This document shows positions 17,200 to 25,068 of a DNA stretch of 64,000 nucleotides, in pieces; the first letter of the stretch is position 1, and every line of letters begins with the position of its first letter. Location: contig CAKTEH010000010.1 in NCBI GenBank assembly GCA_934546935.1, positions 9,694 to 73,693 of the forward strand, given 5' to 3'. A model generated the notes under the pieces. It searched no databases. It was not told where the DNA came from and saw only the letters and a program-made list of their open reading frames with translations. Made by a program: the position numbers and the translations under genes. Source of the DNA: an uncultured Eubacteriales bacterium. GTDB taxonomy: Bacteria; Bacillota; Clostridia; Oscillospirales; QAMX01.

Positions 17200-17270
17200 G
17201 GATGTTTTTCTATAGCATTCATAGAAAATTTACACTATACTAAGAATAATCATAAGATAGAGGTGTGGAA

Positions 17271-18347
17271 ATGGAACAGGTAAAACGGTCGGCTTTTCGC
17301 AGATTTTTGGATAAGCAGGGTATCACCCTTTCGCCGAGAGTGTACTTCATCGACGCGATGAGCTCGCTTGCGATGGGTTTATTTGCGTCGCTGCTGATTT
17401 CCACGATTTTCAGTACGCTTGGAAACTGGACGGGTTTCTCCCTTTTTACGGAAGCCGCGGGTTTTACGCAGTCGGTTACCGGCGCTGCACTTGGCGTCTC
17501 GGTAGCGTATGCGCTCAAAGCACCGCCGCTGGTCCTTTTCTCTGCCGCTGCCGTAGGTTATGCAGGAAATGCGTTGGGCGGTACGTTTATGCTCGATGGC
17601 GTGGAAAAAGCGCTGACGGCGGGGCCTGCAGGCGCGTTTATTGCTGCGGTTATTGCTGTTGAACTCGGAAAACTTGTTTCCAAAACTACAAAAGTGGATA
17701 TCCTTGTTACGCCGACGGTTACGATCCTTTCCGGGCTTTTAATTGCAAAGCTGGTTTGTCCTTGGATTGCTTATGCGATGTATGCGCTTGGAAGCTTTGT
17801 GAACACAGCAACGGAAATGCAGCCTTTTATTATGGGTATTCTGGTTTCCGTTATTGTTGGGATTGTGCTTACCCTTCCGATCAGTTCTGCGGCATTGTGC
17901 GCCATGATTGGCATTTCCGGGCTTGCAGGCGGTGCGGCGACAGCGGGCTGCTGCGCGCAAATGATTGGTTTTGCCGTAATCAGTTTCCGTGAAAACAGCT
18001 GGGGCGGCCTGGTTGCGCAAGGTTTGGGGACGTCTATGCTTCAGATGGGGAATATTTGCCGGAAACCGGCAATATGGATTGCGCCGACACTGGCTTCAGC
18101 GATTACAGGCCCATTGGCGACGCTGCTGTTTAAGCTGGAGTGTACAGGCGTATCTGCCGGAATGGGCACTTGCGGGCTTGTTGGTCCGCTTGGGATTATC
18201 AGCGCAATGGGGGCTGGTAATGTGACAATGTGGATAGGCCTTATTCTTATCTGTTTTATTCTTCCGGCTGTGTTTTCTCTTGCGATCAACGAGCTCCTGC
18301 GCAAGGTCGGATTGATTAAGACTGGTGATATGAAACTGGACCTTTAA
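17271..18347 (+). CDS. PTS EIIC-like integral membrane protein (PTS_EIIC_2 type)
   Basis: 358 residues, very hydrophobic, with about nine to ten membrane segments and long glycine/alanine-rich helices. It resembles the stand-alone PTS_EIIC_2 family: the start SPRVYFIDAMSSLAMGLFASLL and the region GAGNVTMWIGL are typical. No EIIA or EIIB domains are fused or adjacent, so phosphotransferase activity is doubtful; it may be a transporter of another kind. The ATG at 17271 follows GAGGTG; a GTG at 17265 lies inside that site. It is monocistronic and ends at a strong terminator. Confidence 0.75.
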   Translation: MEQVKRSAFRRFLDKQGITLSPRVYFIDAMSSLAMGLFASLLISTIFSTLGNWTGFSLFTEAAGFTQSVTGAALGVSVAYALKAPPLVLFSAAAVGYAGNALGGTFMLDGVEKALTAGPAGAFIAAVIAVELGKLVSKTTKVDILVTPTVTILSGLLIAKLVCPWIAYAMYALGSFVNTATEMQPFIMGILVSVIVGIVLTLPISSAALCAMIGISGLAGGAATAGCCAQMIGFAVISFRENSWGGLVAQGLGTSMLQMGNICRKPAIWIAPTLASAITGPLATLLFKLECTGVSAGMGTCGLVGPLGIISAMGAGNVTMWIGLILICFILPAVFSLAINELLRKVGLIKTGDMKLDL

Positions 18348-18397
18348 GAAAAATTGAATATTCCCTGTTTTTTCTGCCAATTTATGTATGATGATAT

Positions 18398-18450
18398 AAA
18401 AAGCCAAATCCCGTATTGCCTGTTTTCAGCAGTACGGGATTTGGCTTTTT
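18398..18450. terminator. Strong bidirectional terminator
   Basis: A long stem AAAAAGCCAAATCCCGTA... / ...TACGGGATTTGGCTTTTT with A and T runs on both sides. It separates the plus-strand EIIC-like gene from the convergent membrane-protein gene. Confidence 0.9.
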
Positions 18451-18453
18451 ATC

Positions 18454-19203
18454 TTAGCCTTGTATTTGTTGCAGCATGTATAGTATATACTCTGCAATAT
18501 CTTCGAGGGTCTGCGCATCTTTGATAGTCGGATAAGCCCATCTGGAAAATGACAGCCCATCCTGTAATTGGAGAAATGCATAGCGGCTCCCATCGGCGAA
18601 GCCATATTCAGCCAAATCACGCAGGACAAGCCGTGCGCCGTTTTGTTCCCAAAAATCAATTTTGTCATAGTGTATCGGCATGAAAATACCGCGCATACCG
18701 GCACTCATCTGGGAAACGATTTCCATATCCGTTACATGATAATTATCTGCTATCGGACAGGGCAGCAATATGGAGACAATCTCCCCTTTCCGGCAGGTCC
18801 CCCGGTATACGGTATCTACTTTAATTTCTGCGATTGCCCGGTACGCTTTTTCCCCGTTGAAGCGGATTTCTATATTATGCAGGCTGACGATTGTCCCCTC
18901 GAAAATTGCGGTATTAAAATACGTAAACACCTCCTCTTCCGTCAGCTCAATCAAAGAATTGGCCGTCCGGATTTGCGGTGCAGAATGGACATACCGCGCG
19001 CTGACTGCACGGGAGGCATCAGACAGCGGGATTCTGTTTTGCAGATTATAGAACAACGTGCCTGCTGTAAGCATAAGGACCAGACAGGCTGCGCACAGAC
19101 GGATCCATCGGGATATGTGGACAGTTTTTGGTTTGGGTTCCGCCTGATAAAGCTGGTTTTCATCGATCTCTTCCAATGCATAGAGAATTTCTATTGTTTT
19201 CAT
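18454..19203 (-). CDS. Single-pass membrane protein, probable anti-sigma partner
   Basis: 249 residues with a cytoplasmic N-terminus of about 30 residues (ALEEIDENQLYQAE), one membrane helix near 31-53, and an extracellular domain of about 190 residues. The ATG overlaps the stop of the upstream ECF sigma gene by four bases. This sigma plus single-pass protein pairing is common in Clostridia, where the membrane protein holds the sigma factor. The extracellular domain is not a family I can name. Its frame is intact although the sigma gene is interrupted. Confidence 0.7.
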   Translation of the reverse strand: MKTIEILYALEEIDENQLYQAEPKPKTVHISRWIRLCAACLVLMLTAGTLFYNLQNRIPLSDASRAVSARYVHSAPQIRTANSLIELTEEEVFTYFNTAIFEGTIVSLHNIEIRFNGEKAYRAIAEIKVDTVYRGTCRKGEIVSILLPCPIADNYHVTDMEIVSQMSAGMRGIFMPIHYDKIDFWEQNGARLVLRDLAEYGFADGSRYAFLQLQDGLSFSRWAYPTIKDAQTLEDIAEYILYMLQQIQG

Positions 19204-19757
19204 AAAAAAAATCCTTCCTGCTCTAAAAGTTCCTTAAGTTTGCTACGTGTACGAAGCAGATTCATTTTAACTGCACTTTCTGTGAGCCGTGTATCAGCTG
19301 CTATTTCCCGGACAGAACGGAAATAATAGTAACGTTGTAAAAATATCCTCTGTGTCTGCGCCGGAAGCCCATCTATAAAATGCTTGAGCAGTGCAGAAAG
19401 GTCGATTCGGTCAGCCTATTGCGCATCCTGTGCGCCGGGCAGGCACGGGGATAATTCTTCCGATGCCAAGGGGAGCTGCCCTTTCCCCCTTTTTTGGGCA
19501 GCACGTGCCTCATACCGGTGCAGGGCAAGGTTTCGGGTGATTTTTCCAAGATATATGGAAAGCCGCTGCGGCCGATTTGGCGGAATTGCGCTCCATGCCT
19601 TCATCCAGGTATCGTTTACACATTCTGTGCTGTCCTGTGTATCTTTGAGGATAGAATGGGCAATTCGGTAGCAATAGTGGGTATATTTTGCAGAGGCTTC
19701 CGCTACTGCATTTTCTGAGCGTATCCAGAACAAGTCGATAATCTGCTGGTCTTCCAT
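19200..19757 (-). pseudogene. ECF-type sigma-70 factor interrupted by an in-frame TAG
   Basis: From the ATG at 19757 (after AAAGGGGG) the frame encodes sigma region 2 (YCYRIAHSILKDTQDSTECV, DTWMKAWSAIP). A TAG at codon 114 (19416-19418) lies in the linker. Without any shift the same frame then continues for 71 codons through a good region 4 (GLPAQTQRIFLQRYYYFRSV, a helix-turn-helix, VKMNLLRTRSKLKELL) and stops in the overlap with the membrane-protein gene. A single C-to-T change (CAG to TAG) would explain it. TAG serves as an ordinary stop elsewhere here, so inactivation is likelier than recoding. Full length would be 185 residues. Confidence 0.85.
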
Positions 19758-19884
19758 AAAAAGCTGCCCCCTTTCTTGTGTGGCTTTTGAACATATAGAC
19801 CGGAAAACCGTGCGTCTGGTCACCTTTTTATATTGCCGTTTATATAAAAGTTTTTGCCATATGGATATATACCTGTCATGCAAA

Positions 19885-19913
19885 TTGACTTTTATTCTGC
19901 AATGTATTATACT
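19885..19913 (+). promoter_or_regulatory. Promoter of the zinc-ribbon membrane protein gene
   Basis: TTGACT and TATACT with 17-bp spacing, 46 bp before the start codon. Confidence 0.75.
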
Positions 19914-19959
19914 AAAAATAAAATTTTTTGAATACAAAAGATGTGCCAAGGGAGGAAAA

Positions 19960-20349
19960 ATGAAAAGTATTAAACCCGGGCGCGCTCCGTCCATGATGAG
20001 CGCAGTGATGTCGGTTGTTATGGGAATCTTTGGAGTTGTCTGGACGGTAATAGCGGCGAATATAAGCGGATTCATGGCGCTTTTTGGAATTGTTTTTATT
20101 ATTATCGCCATTGTGCAGGCTGTTTATCATTATAAAAACGCTACGAACAAGAATCGTTACTCTTCTTATGACATTGTAGACGGTGAAGAAGAACCGGACC
20201 CGATCAACGGCCGGTATAGGCAGCCTGAAACCACCGCTTCCGCCTCACAGGTAAAGGATCATGCAGAAGATGGATTTTGCCCGTATTGCGGTGTGCCGAT
20301 GAAGGAAGGTTTTGCATTTTGCCCGAAATGCGGAAAACGCAGGCCATAG
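19960..20349 (+). CDS. Small membrane protein with C-terminal zinc ribbon
   Basis: 129 residues: two adjacent membrane helices (about 14-33 and 37-56), a charged linker, and a C-terminal zinc ribbon of the CPYCGVPM...FCPKCGKR type with four cysteines. Such 'zinc-ribbon domain' membrane proteins are common in Clostridia and mostly of unknown role. The ATG at 19960 follows AGGGAGG; a longer frame beginning at 19780 would run upstream of the promoter. It is transcribed divergently from the sigma pseudogene. Confidence 0.8.
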   Translation: MKSIKPGRAPSMMSAVMSVVMGIFGVVWTVIAANISGFMALFGIVFIIIAIVQAVYHYKNATNKNRYSSYDIVDGEEEPDPINGRYRQPETTASASQVKDHAEDGFCPYCGVPMKEGFAFCPKCGKRRP

Positions 20350-20402
20350 GTCTTCGGATAAATCACAGCTGGTTGTAAGGCGCCTGATGTGGGAGTATTC
20401 TA

Positions 20403-20651
20403 ATGCCCAAACGGATTAACAAAGATTTACCAGGATTTTGGGGCTGCTTTATCCCCACTGGCAAAATCCGGAATCCTGGAAATCCAAAATACTGCAAAGG
20501 ATTCCAGTGTGCAGGGATTGTTCTGGGCTACCCATATATTGTCTGCGGCGACGAATGTCCTGTTGGTGTTGAGGTTGTCTGGGAAGGAGCGCAGCAGATC
20601 CGGCAGCGGGTGTTGGGCGTTTTGGAAAATACAGATGCTGTGAAAAAGTAA
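20403..20651 (+). CDS. Small cysteine-containing protein, unknown (82 aa)
   Basis: An open frame of 82 codons with five cysteines spread through the N-terminal two thirds (one CxxxxC pair and a GDEC segment) and a helical C-terminus. There is only a weak GGGAG site 8 bases before the ATG. It sits 53 bp after the zinc-ribbon gene and well before the next terminator, so it could be co-transcribed. I do not recognise a family; the frame may be real or accidental. Confidence 0.35.
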   Translation: MPKRINKDLPGFWGCFIPTGKIRNPGNPKYCKGFQCAGIVLGYPYIVCGDECPVGVEVVWEGAQQIRQRVLGVLENTDAVKK

Positions 20652-20768
20652 TTGTTGCTTGCTATGGCTGATGATGCAGGCGATTGCAGGAAAATCAAAC
20701 CCGGAAAACGGAAAAATCGTCGCGTTTGATCCGGATTGCTCTGTGTCTGTTTGAAAAATTCATATAAG

Positions 20769-20805
20769 TTACAAAAGCCGCCCCTCCGAGGGGCGGCTTT
20801 TGTAA
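20769..20805. terminator. Strong bidirectional terminator
   Basis: ACAAAAGCCGCCCCTC and GAGGGGCGGCTTTTGT make a 16-bp stem with a 2-4 nt loop. It divides the plus-strand small genes from the minus-strand kinase gene. Confidence 0.9.
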
Positions 20806-20826
20806 TATAAGTATGTTTGGTTAGTA

Positions 20827-21777
20827 TTATATGCCTATCTCTTTCATGGTTTTCTGAAAACGGTCATACGCACGCATCGCACCCTGCCGGTCCGGATATT
20901 TGCGATAAAACGCCTCAATATATAATATCAGATTTAAATAAGTATCATACCACGAAATGCGCTCCTCCTGCCGCGCGGATAACTGTTGTATCCCATATCC
21001 CTGTAAGAAATCTGTATTCCAGGCAAAACTCCGGAAATTGTATTCCATCAATATGTCGCCCCAAAGTGCACGCTCCCAATCGATAATCCCGCTGATTTTA
21101 TTATTCTGGATCAACAGATTCCCGTCCCAGGTATCCCAATGGATTAGATGCGGGATATCCACTTCAGAAAAAACAGTTTCCCGGGTACGCAGATACGCCA
21201 AGATGCGCGCAGGATCCATCCCAATTGAGATTTCTAGTGCCTGTGCATTTTTAAGCAGCGCTTCCATCATCTGGATAAAGGTGGAAAACCAGCTTTGGCT
21301 GCAAAACAGGCCAGAAAGCAAGCCAAACTGTTCTGCAGGAATTTGGTGCAACCGTTTCAGGATTTTTCCAAGATCGGTATAAATGTTCTGAAGTATTTTG
21401 GGCGAAAGCTCACCCTTGATTTTCGCCAGGCTTTCTCCAGGCAAACATTCCATAATAAAAAAAGGGCTGTCGCAAACTGTGCATTGCCCGTCTGCAGCAT
21501 ATACCTTTGCAACTGGGATACCGCCATATTCCTGGGCCAGTCGCATGGCGGATACTTCCGATTTCATCATCTCTTTTTCATAGCTGAGCAGATTTTCGTC
21601 TCCGAATGGTGCAATTTTTATAATACAGCAACGTCCATCAGCCAAGTGCAGCCTGTATGCGGCGTTGCAGTAGCCTTCTGTCAGTTCTTCCATCTCTGCA
21701 AGAGAGACTGAGAGTGCTGCGGCTGTGAGCTCAGATAGCTGCTGAAAATTTTTCTTATTCTTTGTTGCGCTTTCCAT
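20827..21777 (-). CDS. Aminoglycoside phosphotransferase (APH)-family kinase
   Basis: 316 residues with the APH/choline-kinase fold: the catalytic loop HWDTWDGN (His213, Asp215, Asn220), the metal-binding IIDWE (Asp233), and a nucleotide-binding lysine in the N-lobe (CCIIKIAPF). The family phosphorylates small hydroxylated molecules such as aminoglycosides, homoserine or sugars. The variant HWD in place of HGD is seen in non-resistance members. I chose the ATG at 21777, nine bases after GGAG; a GTG at 21783 is the alternative. It is followed at 50 bp by the broken GNAT gene. Confidence 0.85.
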   Translation of the reverse strand: MESATKNKKNFQQLSELTAAALSVSLAEMEELTEGYCNAAYRLHLADGRCCIIKIAPFGDENLLSYEKEMMKSEVSAMRLAQEYGGIPVAKVYAADGQCTVCDSPFFIMECLPGESLAKIKGELSPKILQNIYTDLGKILKRLHQIPAEQFGLLSGLFCSQSWFSTFIQMMEALLKNAQALEISIGMDPARILAYLRTRETVFSEVDIPHLIHWDTWDGNLLIQNNKISGIIDWERALWGDILMEYNFRSFAWNTDFLQGYGIQQLSARQEERISWYDTYLNLILYIEAFYRKYPDRQGAMRAYDRFQKTMKEIGI

Positions 21778-21829
21778 TGACACTTTCTCCTTTTTAAGAA
21801 ATATGGAGTCTCGTCAATTTTTTGCTACG

Positions 21830-22331
21830 TCACGTATTGCTATGCGGTAATACATGGTTTAGAAGCTGCCAGGGCGATGCTGGGATATTTATATATAAAA
21901 GCGGATAGAATCCACCTTTGGCGTCAAAATTAGTCCGTTTGTATGTTCGGAATCCCATGTGCTGATAAAAGCCAACAGCCTGTGGGCTTTGTTCGTTTAC
22001 GGTCAATTTAGTGAGTGAGTAATATTTTACCCCATATTGAAGCAGGTGTTTTCCGATTCCCTTTCCACTTTCTTCAGGTGCAACAAACAGCATTCTCATG
22101 TCTTCTTTTTTAATTTCCATAAATGCAGGAGGGTTTCTGCTTTTATCTGCACAACTAGCAGATGCACAACTAGCAGATGCACAACGCTGTATGGGGCTTG
22201 TGGCACGCTCGTATTTTCCGGATCTTCTGCTCGGATGACAACAGATGTGTTTCTTTTACAGATGCTTCCCATATTTCCAGTAATTGCTGAAACAAAAGGG
22301 GCGAACGGTTTTTCAATTCCGTTATATTCAT
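21830..22331 (-). pseudogene. GNAT N-acetyltransferase, frameshifted
   Basis: The C-terminal part is intact and typical: RMLFVAPEESGKGIGKHLL (acetyl-CoA loop), NEQSPQAVGFYQHMGF. An ATG at 22331, after AGGAGA, opens the expected N-terminus (LLEIWEASVKETHL). The frame is lost around 22230, where a second frame gives SVPQAPYSVVHLLVV; a third frame resumes at CADKSRNPPAFM. Two shifts and a 15-bp tandem duplication lie in between, so no full protein can be made. The best remaining open frame covers residues from MEIKK (22120) on. Single-read errors could in principle cause this. Confidence 0.75.
22149..22185. repeat. 15-bp tandem duplication within the GNAT pseudogene (2.5 copies)
   Basis: The unit GCACAACTAGCAGAT occurs at 22149-22163 and 22164-22178, and seven more bases match at 22179-22185. 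In the coding sense it duplicates the peptide HLLVV in frame, so it is not itself the cause of the frameshift. Confidence 0.9.
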
Positions 22332-22536
22332 TTTATTTTCTCTCCTGGATCCTAATTTTCTTTGATTATAACAGAAGATTTATATTGATTCAACTTATGT
22401 TTTGATATTTGGAATCGCTGGCCTGCAAGTTTTAAAGAATATGAGACTACGGCTCGAAAAGCAGGTATGTTTATGGTATAATCAAATAAAAAAGGCGTTT
22501 TCCGACTTAATAAGAAGCCGTCTGACGGAGGTAACT

Positions 22537-23019
22537 ATGAAGAATACAACCCTTTGTTATATAGAAAGGGATGGAGCATATCTGATGCTGCATCGTACGA
22601 AGAAAGAAAATGACGCCAACCATGATAAATGGATCGGTGTAGGAGGGCATTGCGAAGAAAATGAAAGCCCGGAAGAATGTGTCCTTCGGGAAGTTAAAGA
22701 GGAAACCGGCTTGCTGTTACAAGGGCTTTCCTATCGCGCTGTAGTAACTTTTGTCAGCGACCAGTATGAGGGGGAATACATGCACCTGTTCACAGGTAAT
22801 GCCTGCGCTGCAACGCCATGCGAATGCGCTGAAGGAGAACTTGTCTGGATAGAGAAGACGAAGGTTCCTTCCCTACCTGTCTGGGAGGGTGATCGGATTT
22901 TTCTGGAGCTGCTGGCGAAGGACGCGCCGTTTTTTTCGCTGAAGCTGGTTTATGCCGGGGATACCCTTTGCCGTGCCGTATTGAATGGAAGTGACCTTAG
23001 TTTGAAGCAAATGCTGTAG
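22537..23019 (+). CDS. Nudix hydrolase, MutT/8-oxo-dGTPase-like
   Basis: 160 residues with an exact Nudix box at 37-59 (GX5EX7REUXEEXGU; REVKEETGL at 51-59). The N-terminus TTLCYIERDGAYLMLHRTKK is typical of MutT-type nucleotide pyrophosphatases that remove oxidised dGTP. The real start is the ATG at 22537 after ACGGAGG; the frame is open further upstream but without a ribosome site. A TATAAT at 22477-22482, with a poor TCGAAA -35, probably drives it. It ends in TAG. Confidence 0.88.
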   Translation: MKNTTLCYIERDGAYLMLHRTKKENDANHDKWIGVGGHCEENESPEECVLREVKEETGLLLQGLSYRAVVTFVSDQYEGEYMHLFTGNACAATPCECAEGELVWIEKTKVPSLPVWEGDRIFLELLAKDAPFFSLKLVYAGDTLCRAVLNGSDLSLKQML

Positions 23020-23101
23020 CGCTTATACTTTCTGCCCTGCGTGCCGCGCCGAAGCACAGGATCTTCTGTAGGCGCTCGCTGGAAAAACAGGTAAAGAATG
23101 C

Positions 23102-23130
23102 TGGACTTTTTGCTGATTTCGACGTATAAT
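23102..23130 (+). promoter_or_regulatory. Promoter of the kdgA-kdgK-uxuB operon
   Basis: TGGACT and TATAAT are 17 bp apart, 37 bp before the start codon. No clear operator was found. Confidence 0.7.
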
Positions 23131-23166
23131 AAAATTATCCTTTATACCACAAATTTGGAGGAGCAT

Positions 23167-24006
23167 ATGAACGATATTATTAAGCAAATCGGTCTGATTG
23201 GCATTGTACCGGTTATTGCGCTTGACCGTGCCGAAGACGCGCAGCCGCTTGCCGGCGCGCTGATCGAAGGCGGGCTCCCCTGCGCGGAGGTCACATTCCG
23301 GACCGCCGCCGCAGAAGAATCCATCCGGATCATGGCGCGAGAATTTCCGGAGCTGCTTGTTGGCGCGGGTACAGTCCTGACGCCGGAACAGGCAGACCGT
23401 GCTGTGGCTGCGGGCGCGAAGTTTATTGTCAGCCCGGGCTTAAATCCAGCGGTTGTGGCGCATTGTCTCGAAATTGGGATCCCGGTTGTCCCGGGTTGCG
23501 CAACGCCTTCTGATATTGAAACGGCCCTTGGTTTTGGCTTGGATGTGGTTAAATTTTTCCCGGCGGAGCCGTCCGGCGGCGTTGCGATGATTAAGGCGCT
23601 GGCAGGCCCTTATGTCAATGTCCGTTTTATGCCGACCGGCGGTGTAAACGCAAAAAATGTGACCTCTTATCTTGATTACGAAAAAATCGTTGCCTGCGGA
23701 GGCACCTGGATGATCGACAAAGCTATGATAAAATCCGGGGATTTTGCCGGGATTGCGCGTCTGACCCGCGAGGCTGTCAATGCGATGCTTGGCTTCCGCG
23801 TAAAATCTAGCGCGAGCGCTGCGTTGTCTCCATTTTTTGGAAGTGAAGGGCGTGGAACAGTTGTGGAGACCAATTATATGGATCGCGCGGCCTATCATCT
23901 TAAACGGCGCGGCGTGAAATTTGATGATGCTACTGCTGTTTATGATGGAAAAAAGCTGCTTTCGATAAAAGTCAGCGGCACTGATGTAACCCTGGCTGCG
24001 AAATGA
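23167..24006 (+). CDS. kdgA: KDPG/KHG aldolase with a C-terminal VOC-like extension
   Basis: Residues 1-208 are a class I 2-keto-3-deoxy-6-phosphogluconate aldolase: Glu41 (CAEVTFRT) and the Schiff-base Lys129 (DVVKFFPAEPSGG). It yields pyruvate and glyceraldehyde 3-phosphate. Normal KDPG aldolases end at about 205-215 residues; this one has 279. The extra 70 residues (VVETNYMDRAAYHLKRRGVKFD...) resemble half of a glyoxalase/VOC domain, an extension known in some clostridial aldolases and of unknown use. The ATG at 23167 follows GGAGGAG. The kdgK start codon is 14 bp past the stop. Confidence 0.92.
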   Translation: MNDIIKQIGLIGIVPVIALDRAEDAQPLAGALIEGGLPCAEVTFRTAAAEESIRIMAREFPELLVGAGTVLTPEQADRAVAAGAKFIVSPGLNPAVVAHCLEIGIPVVPGCATPSDIETALGFGLDVVKFFPAEPSGGVAMIKALAGPYVNVRFMPTGGVNAKNVTSYLDYEKIVACGGTWMIDKAMIKSGDFAGIARLTREAVNAMLGFRVKSSASAALSPFFGSEGRGTVVETNYMDRAAYHLKRRGVKFDDATAVYDGKKLLSIKVSGTDVTLAAK

Positions 24007-24020
24007 TTCGGGAGGATAGT

Positions 24021-25046
24021 ATGAGCAAAAGAGTCGTTACATTTGGAGAAATTATGCTTCGGCTGGAACCGGAAGGTTATTACCGCTTCCTTCAGGCTGC
24101 ATCTTACGGCGCTACTTATGGCGGCGGTGAAGCAAACGTTGCCGTTTCTCTGGCTAATTTTGGCTTTGATTCCCGCTATGTTACCAAACTTCCGAAGCAT
24201 GAGATCGGACAGGCCGGCGTCAATTCCCTGCGGCAGTTTGGGGTGGATACCAGTTTTATCGCCCGCGGCGGCGACCGTGTAGGCATCTATTTCCTGGAAA
24301 AGGGTGCATCCCAGCGGCCTTCCAAGGTGATCTATGACCGTGCCGGTTCTTCCATTGCAACTGCCTCCCCTTCCGACTTTGACTGGGATGCAATTTTCGA
24401 AGGTGCAGACTGGTTCCATTTTACCGGGATTACGCCGGCGCTGGGCGATAACATTGCCGGAATCTGTGTGGAAGCCTGTAAAAAAGCAAAAGAAAAGGGA
24501 ATTACCATCAGCTGCGATCTTAACTACCGCAATAAGCTGTGGAGTAAGGAAAAAGCCCGCGAGGTCATGACGGAGCTTTGCGAATATGTTGATGTCTGTA
24601 TTTCCAATGAAGAAGACGCGTCCGATGTATTTGGGATTAAGGCGTCCGGTACGGATGTTACGACCGGGAAATTGAATGCGGAAGGCTACAAGGAAGTGGC
24701 ACAGCGTCTTGCTTGTGAGCATGGTTTCCAGAAAGTAGCGATTACGCTGCGTGAATCTATCTCAGCTAACGACAATATCTGGGCTGCGATGCTTTATGAC
24801 GGCAGCGAATATTGCTTCTCGAAGAAATATCCAGTGCACATTGTAGACCGTGTCGGTGGCGGCGACAGCTTTGGCGCCGGTCTGATTTACAGCATTCTCT
24901 CCGGATTTGATACACGTTCAACCGTAGAATTCGCAGTTGCGGCGAGTTGCCTGAAGCACTCAATCGAAGGCGATTTCAATATGGTTTCTGTAGACGAGGT
25001 TAAAAAGCTCGCCGGAGGCGACGCTTCCGGCCGCGTACAGCGCTGA
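24021..25046 (+). CDS. kdgK: 2-keto-3-deoxygluconate kinase (PfkB family)
   Basis: 341 residues of the PfkB/ribokinase family: N-terminal substrate region GGGEANVAVSLANFG (34-48) and the C-terminal ATP signature DRVGGGDSFGAGL with the catalytic Asp282. It phosphorylates 2-keto-3-deoxygluconate to KDPG, the substrate of the preceding aldolase. The ATG at 24021 follows GGGAGG; a longer frame overlapping kdgA by four bases (24003) is less likely. Its position between kdgA and uxuB fixes the pathway. Confidence 0.92.
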   Translation: MSKRVVTFGEIMLRLEPEGYYRFLQAASYGATYGGGEANVAVSLANFGFDSRYVTKLPKHEIGQAGVNSLRQFGVDTSFIARGGDRVGIYFLEKGASQRPSKVIYDRAGSSIATASPSDFDWDAIFEGADWFHFTGITPALGDNIAGICVEACKKAKEKGITISCDLNYRNKLWSKEKAREVMTELCEYVDVCISNEEDASDVFGIKASGTDVTTGKLNAEGYKEVAQRLACEHGFQKVAITLRESISANDNIWAAMLYDGSEYCFSKKYPVHIVDRVGGGDSFGAGLIYSILSGFDTRSTVEFAVAASCLKHSIEGDFNMVSVDEVKKLAGGDASGRVQR

Positions 25047-25068
25047 ATGCATTTTGTAGGAGGATTCT

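Noticed and set aside
17271..18347. Complete sugar PTS system
   Set aside because: Only an EIIC-like protein is present; no EIIA, EIIB, HPr or EI genes are nearby.
19416..19418. Genetic code with TAG read as an amino acid, to explain the sigma factor
   Set aside because: Several intact genes here end in TAG (Nudix, zinc-ribbon protein, holin, methyltransferase), so a general recoding is not supported.
22149..22185. CRISPR-like repeat array
   Set aside because: Only a 15-bp tandem duplication without spacers, within a pseudogene. No CRISPR array or cas gene was seen in the window.
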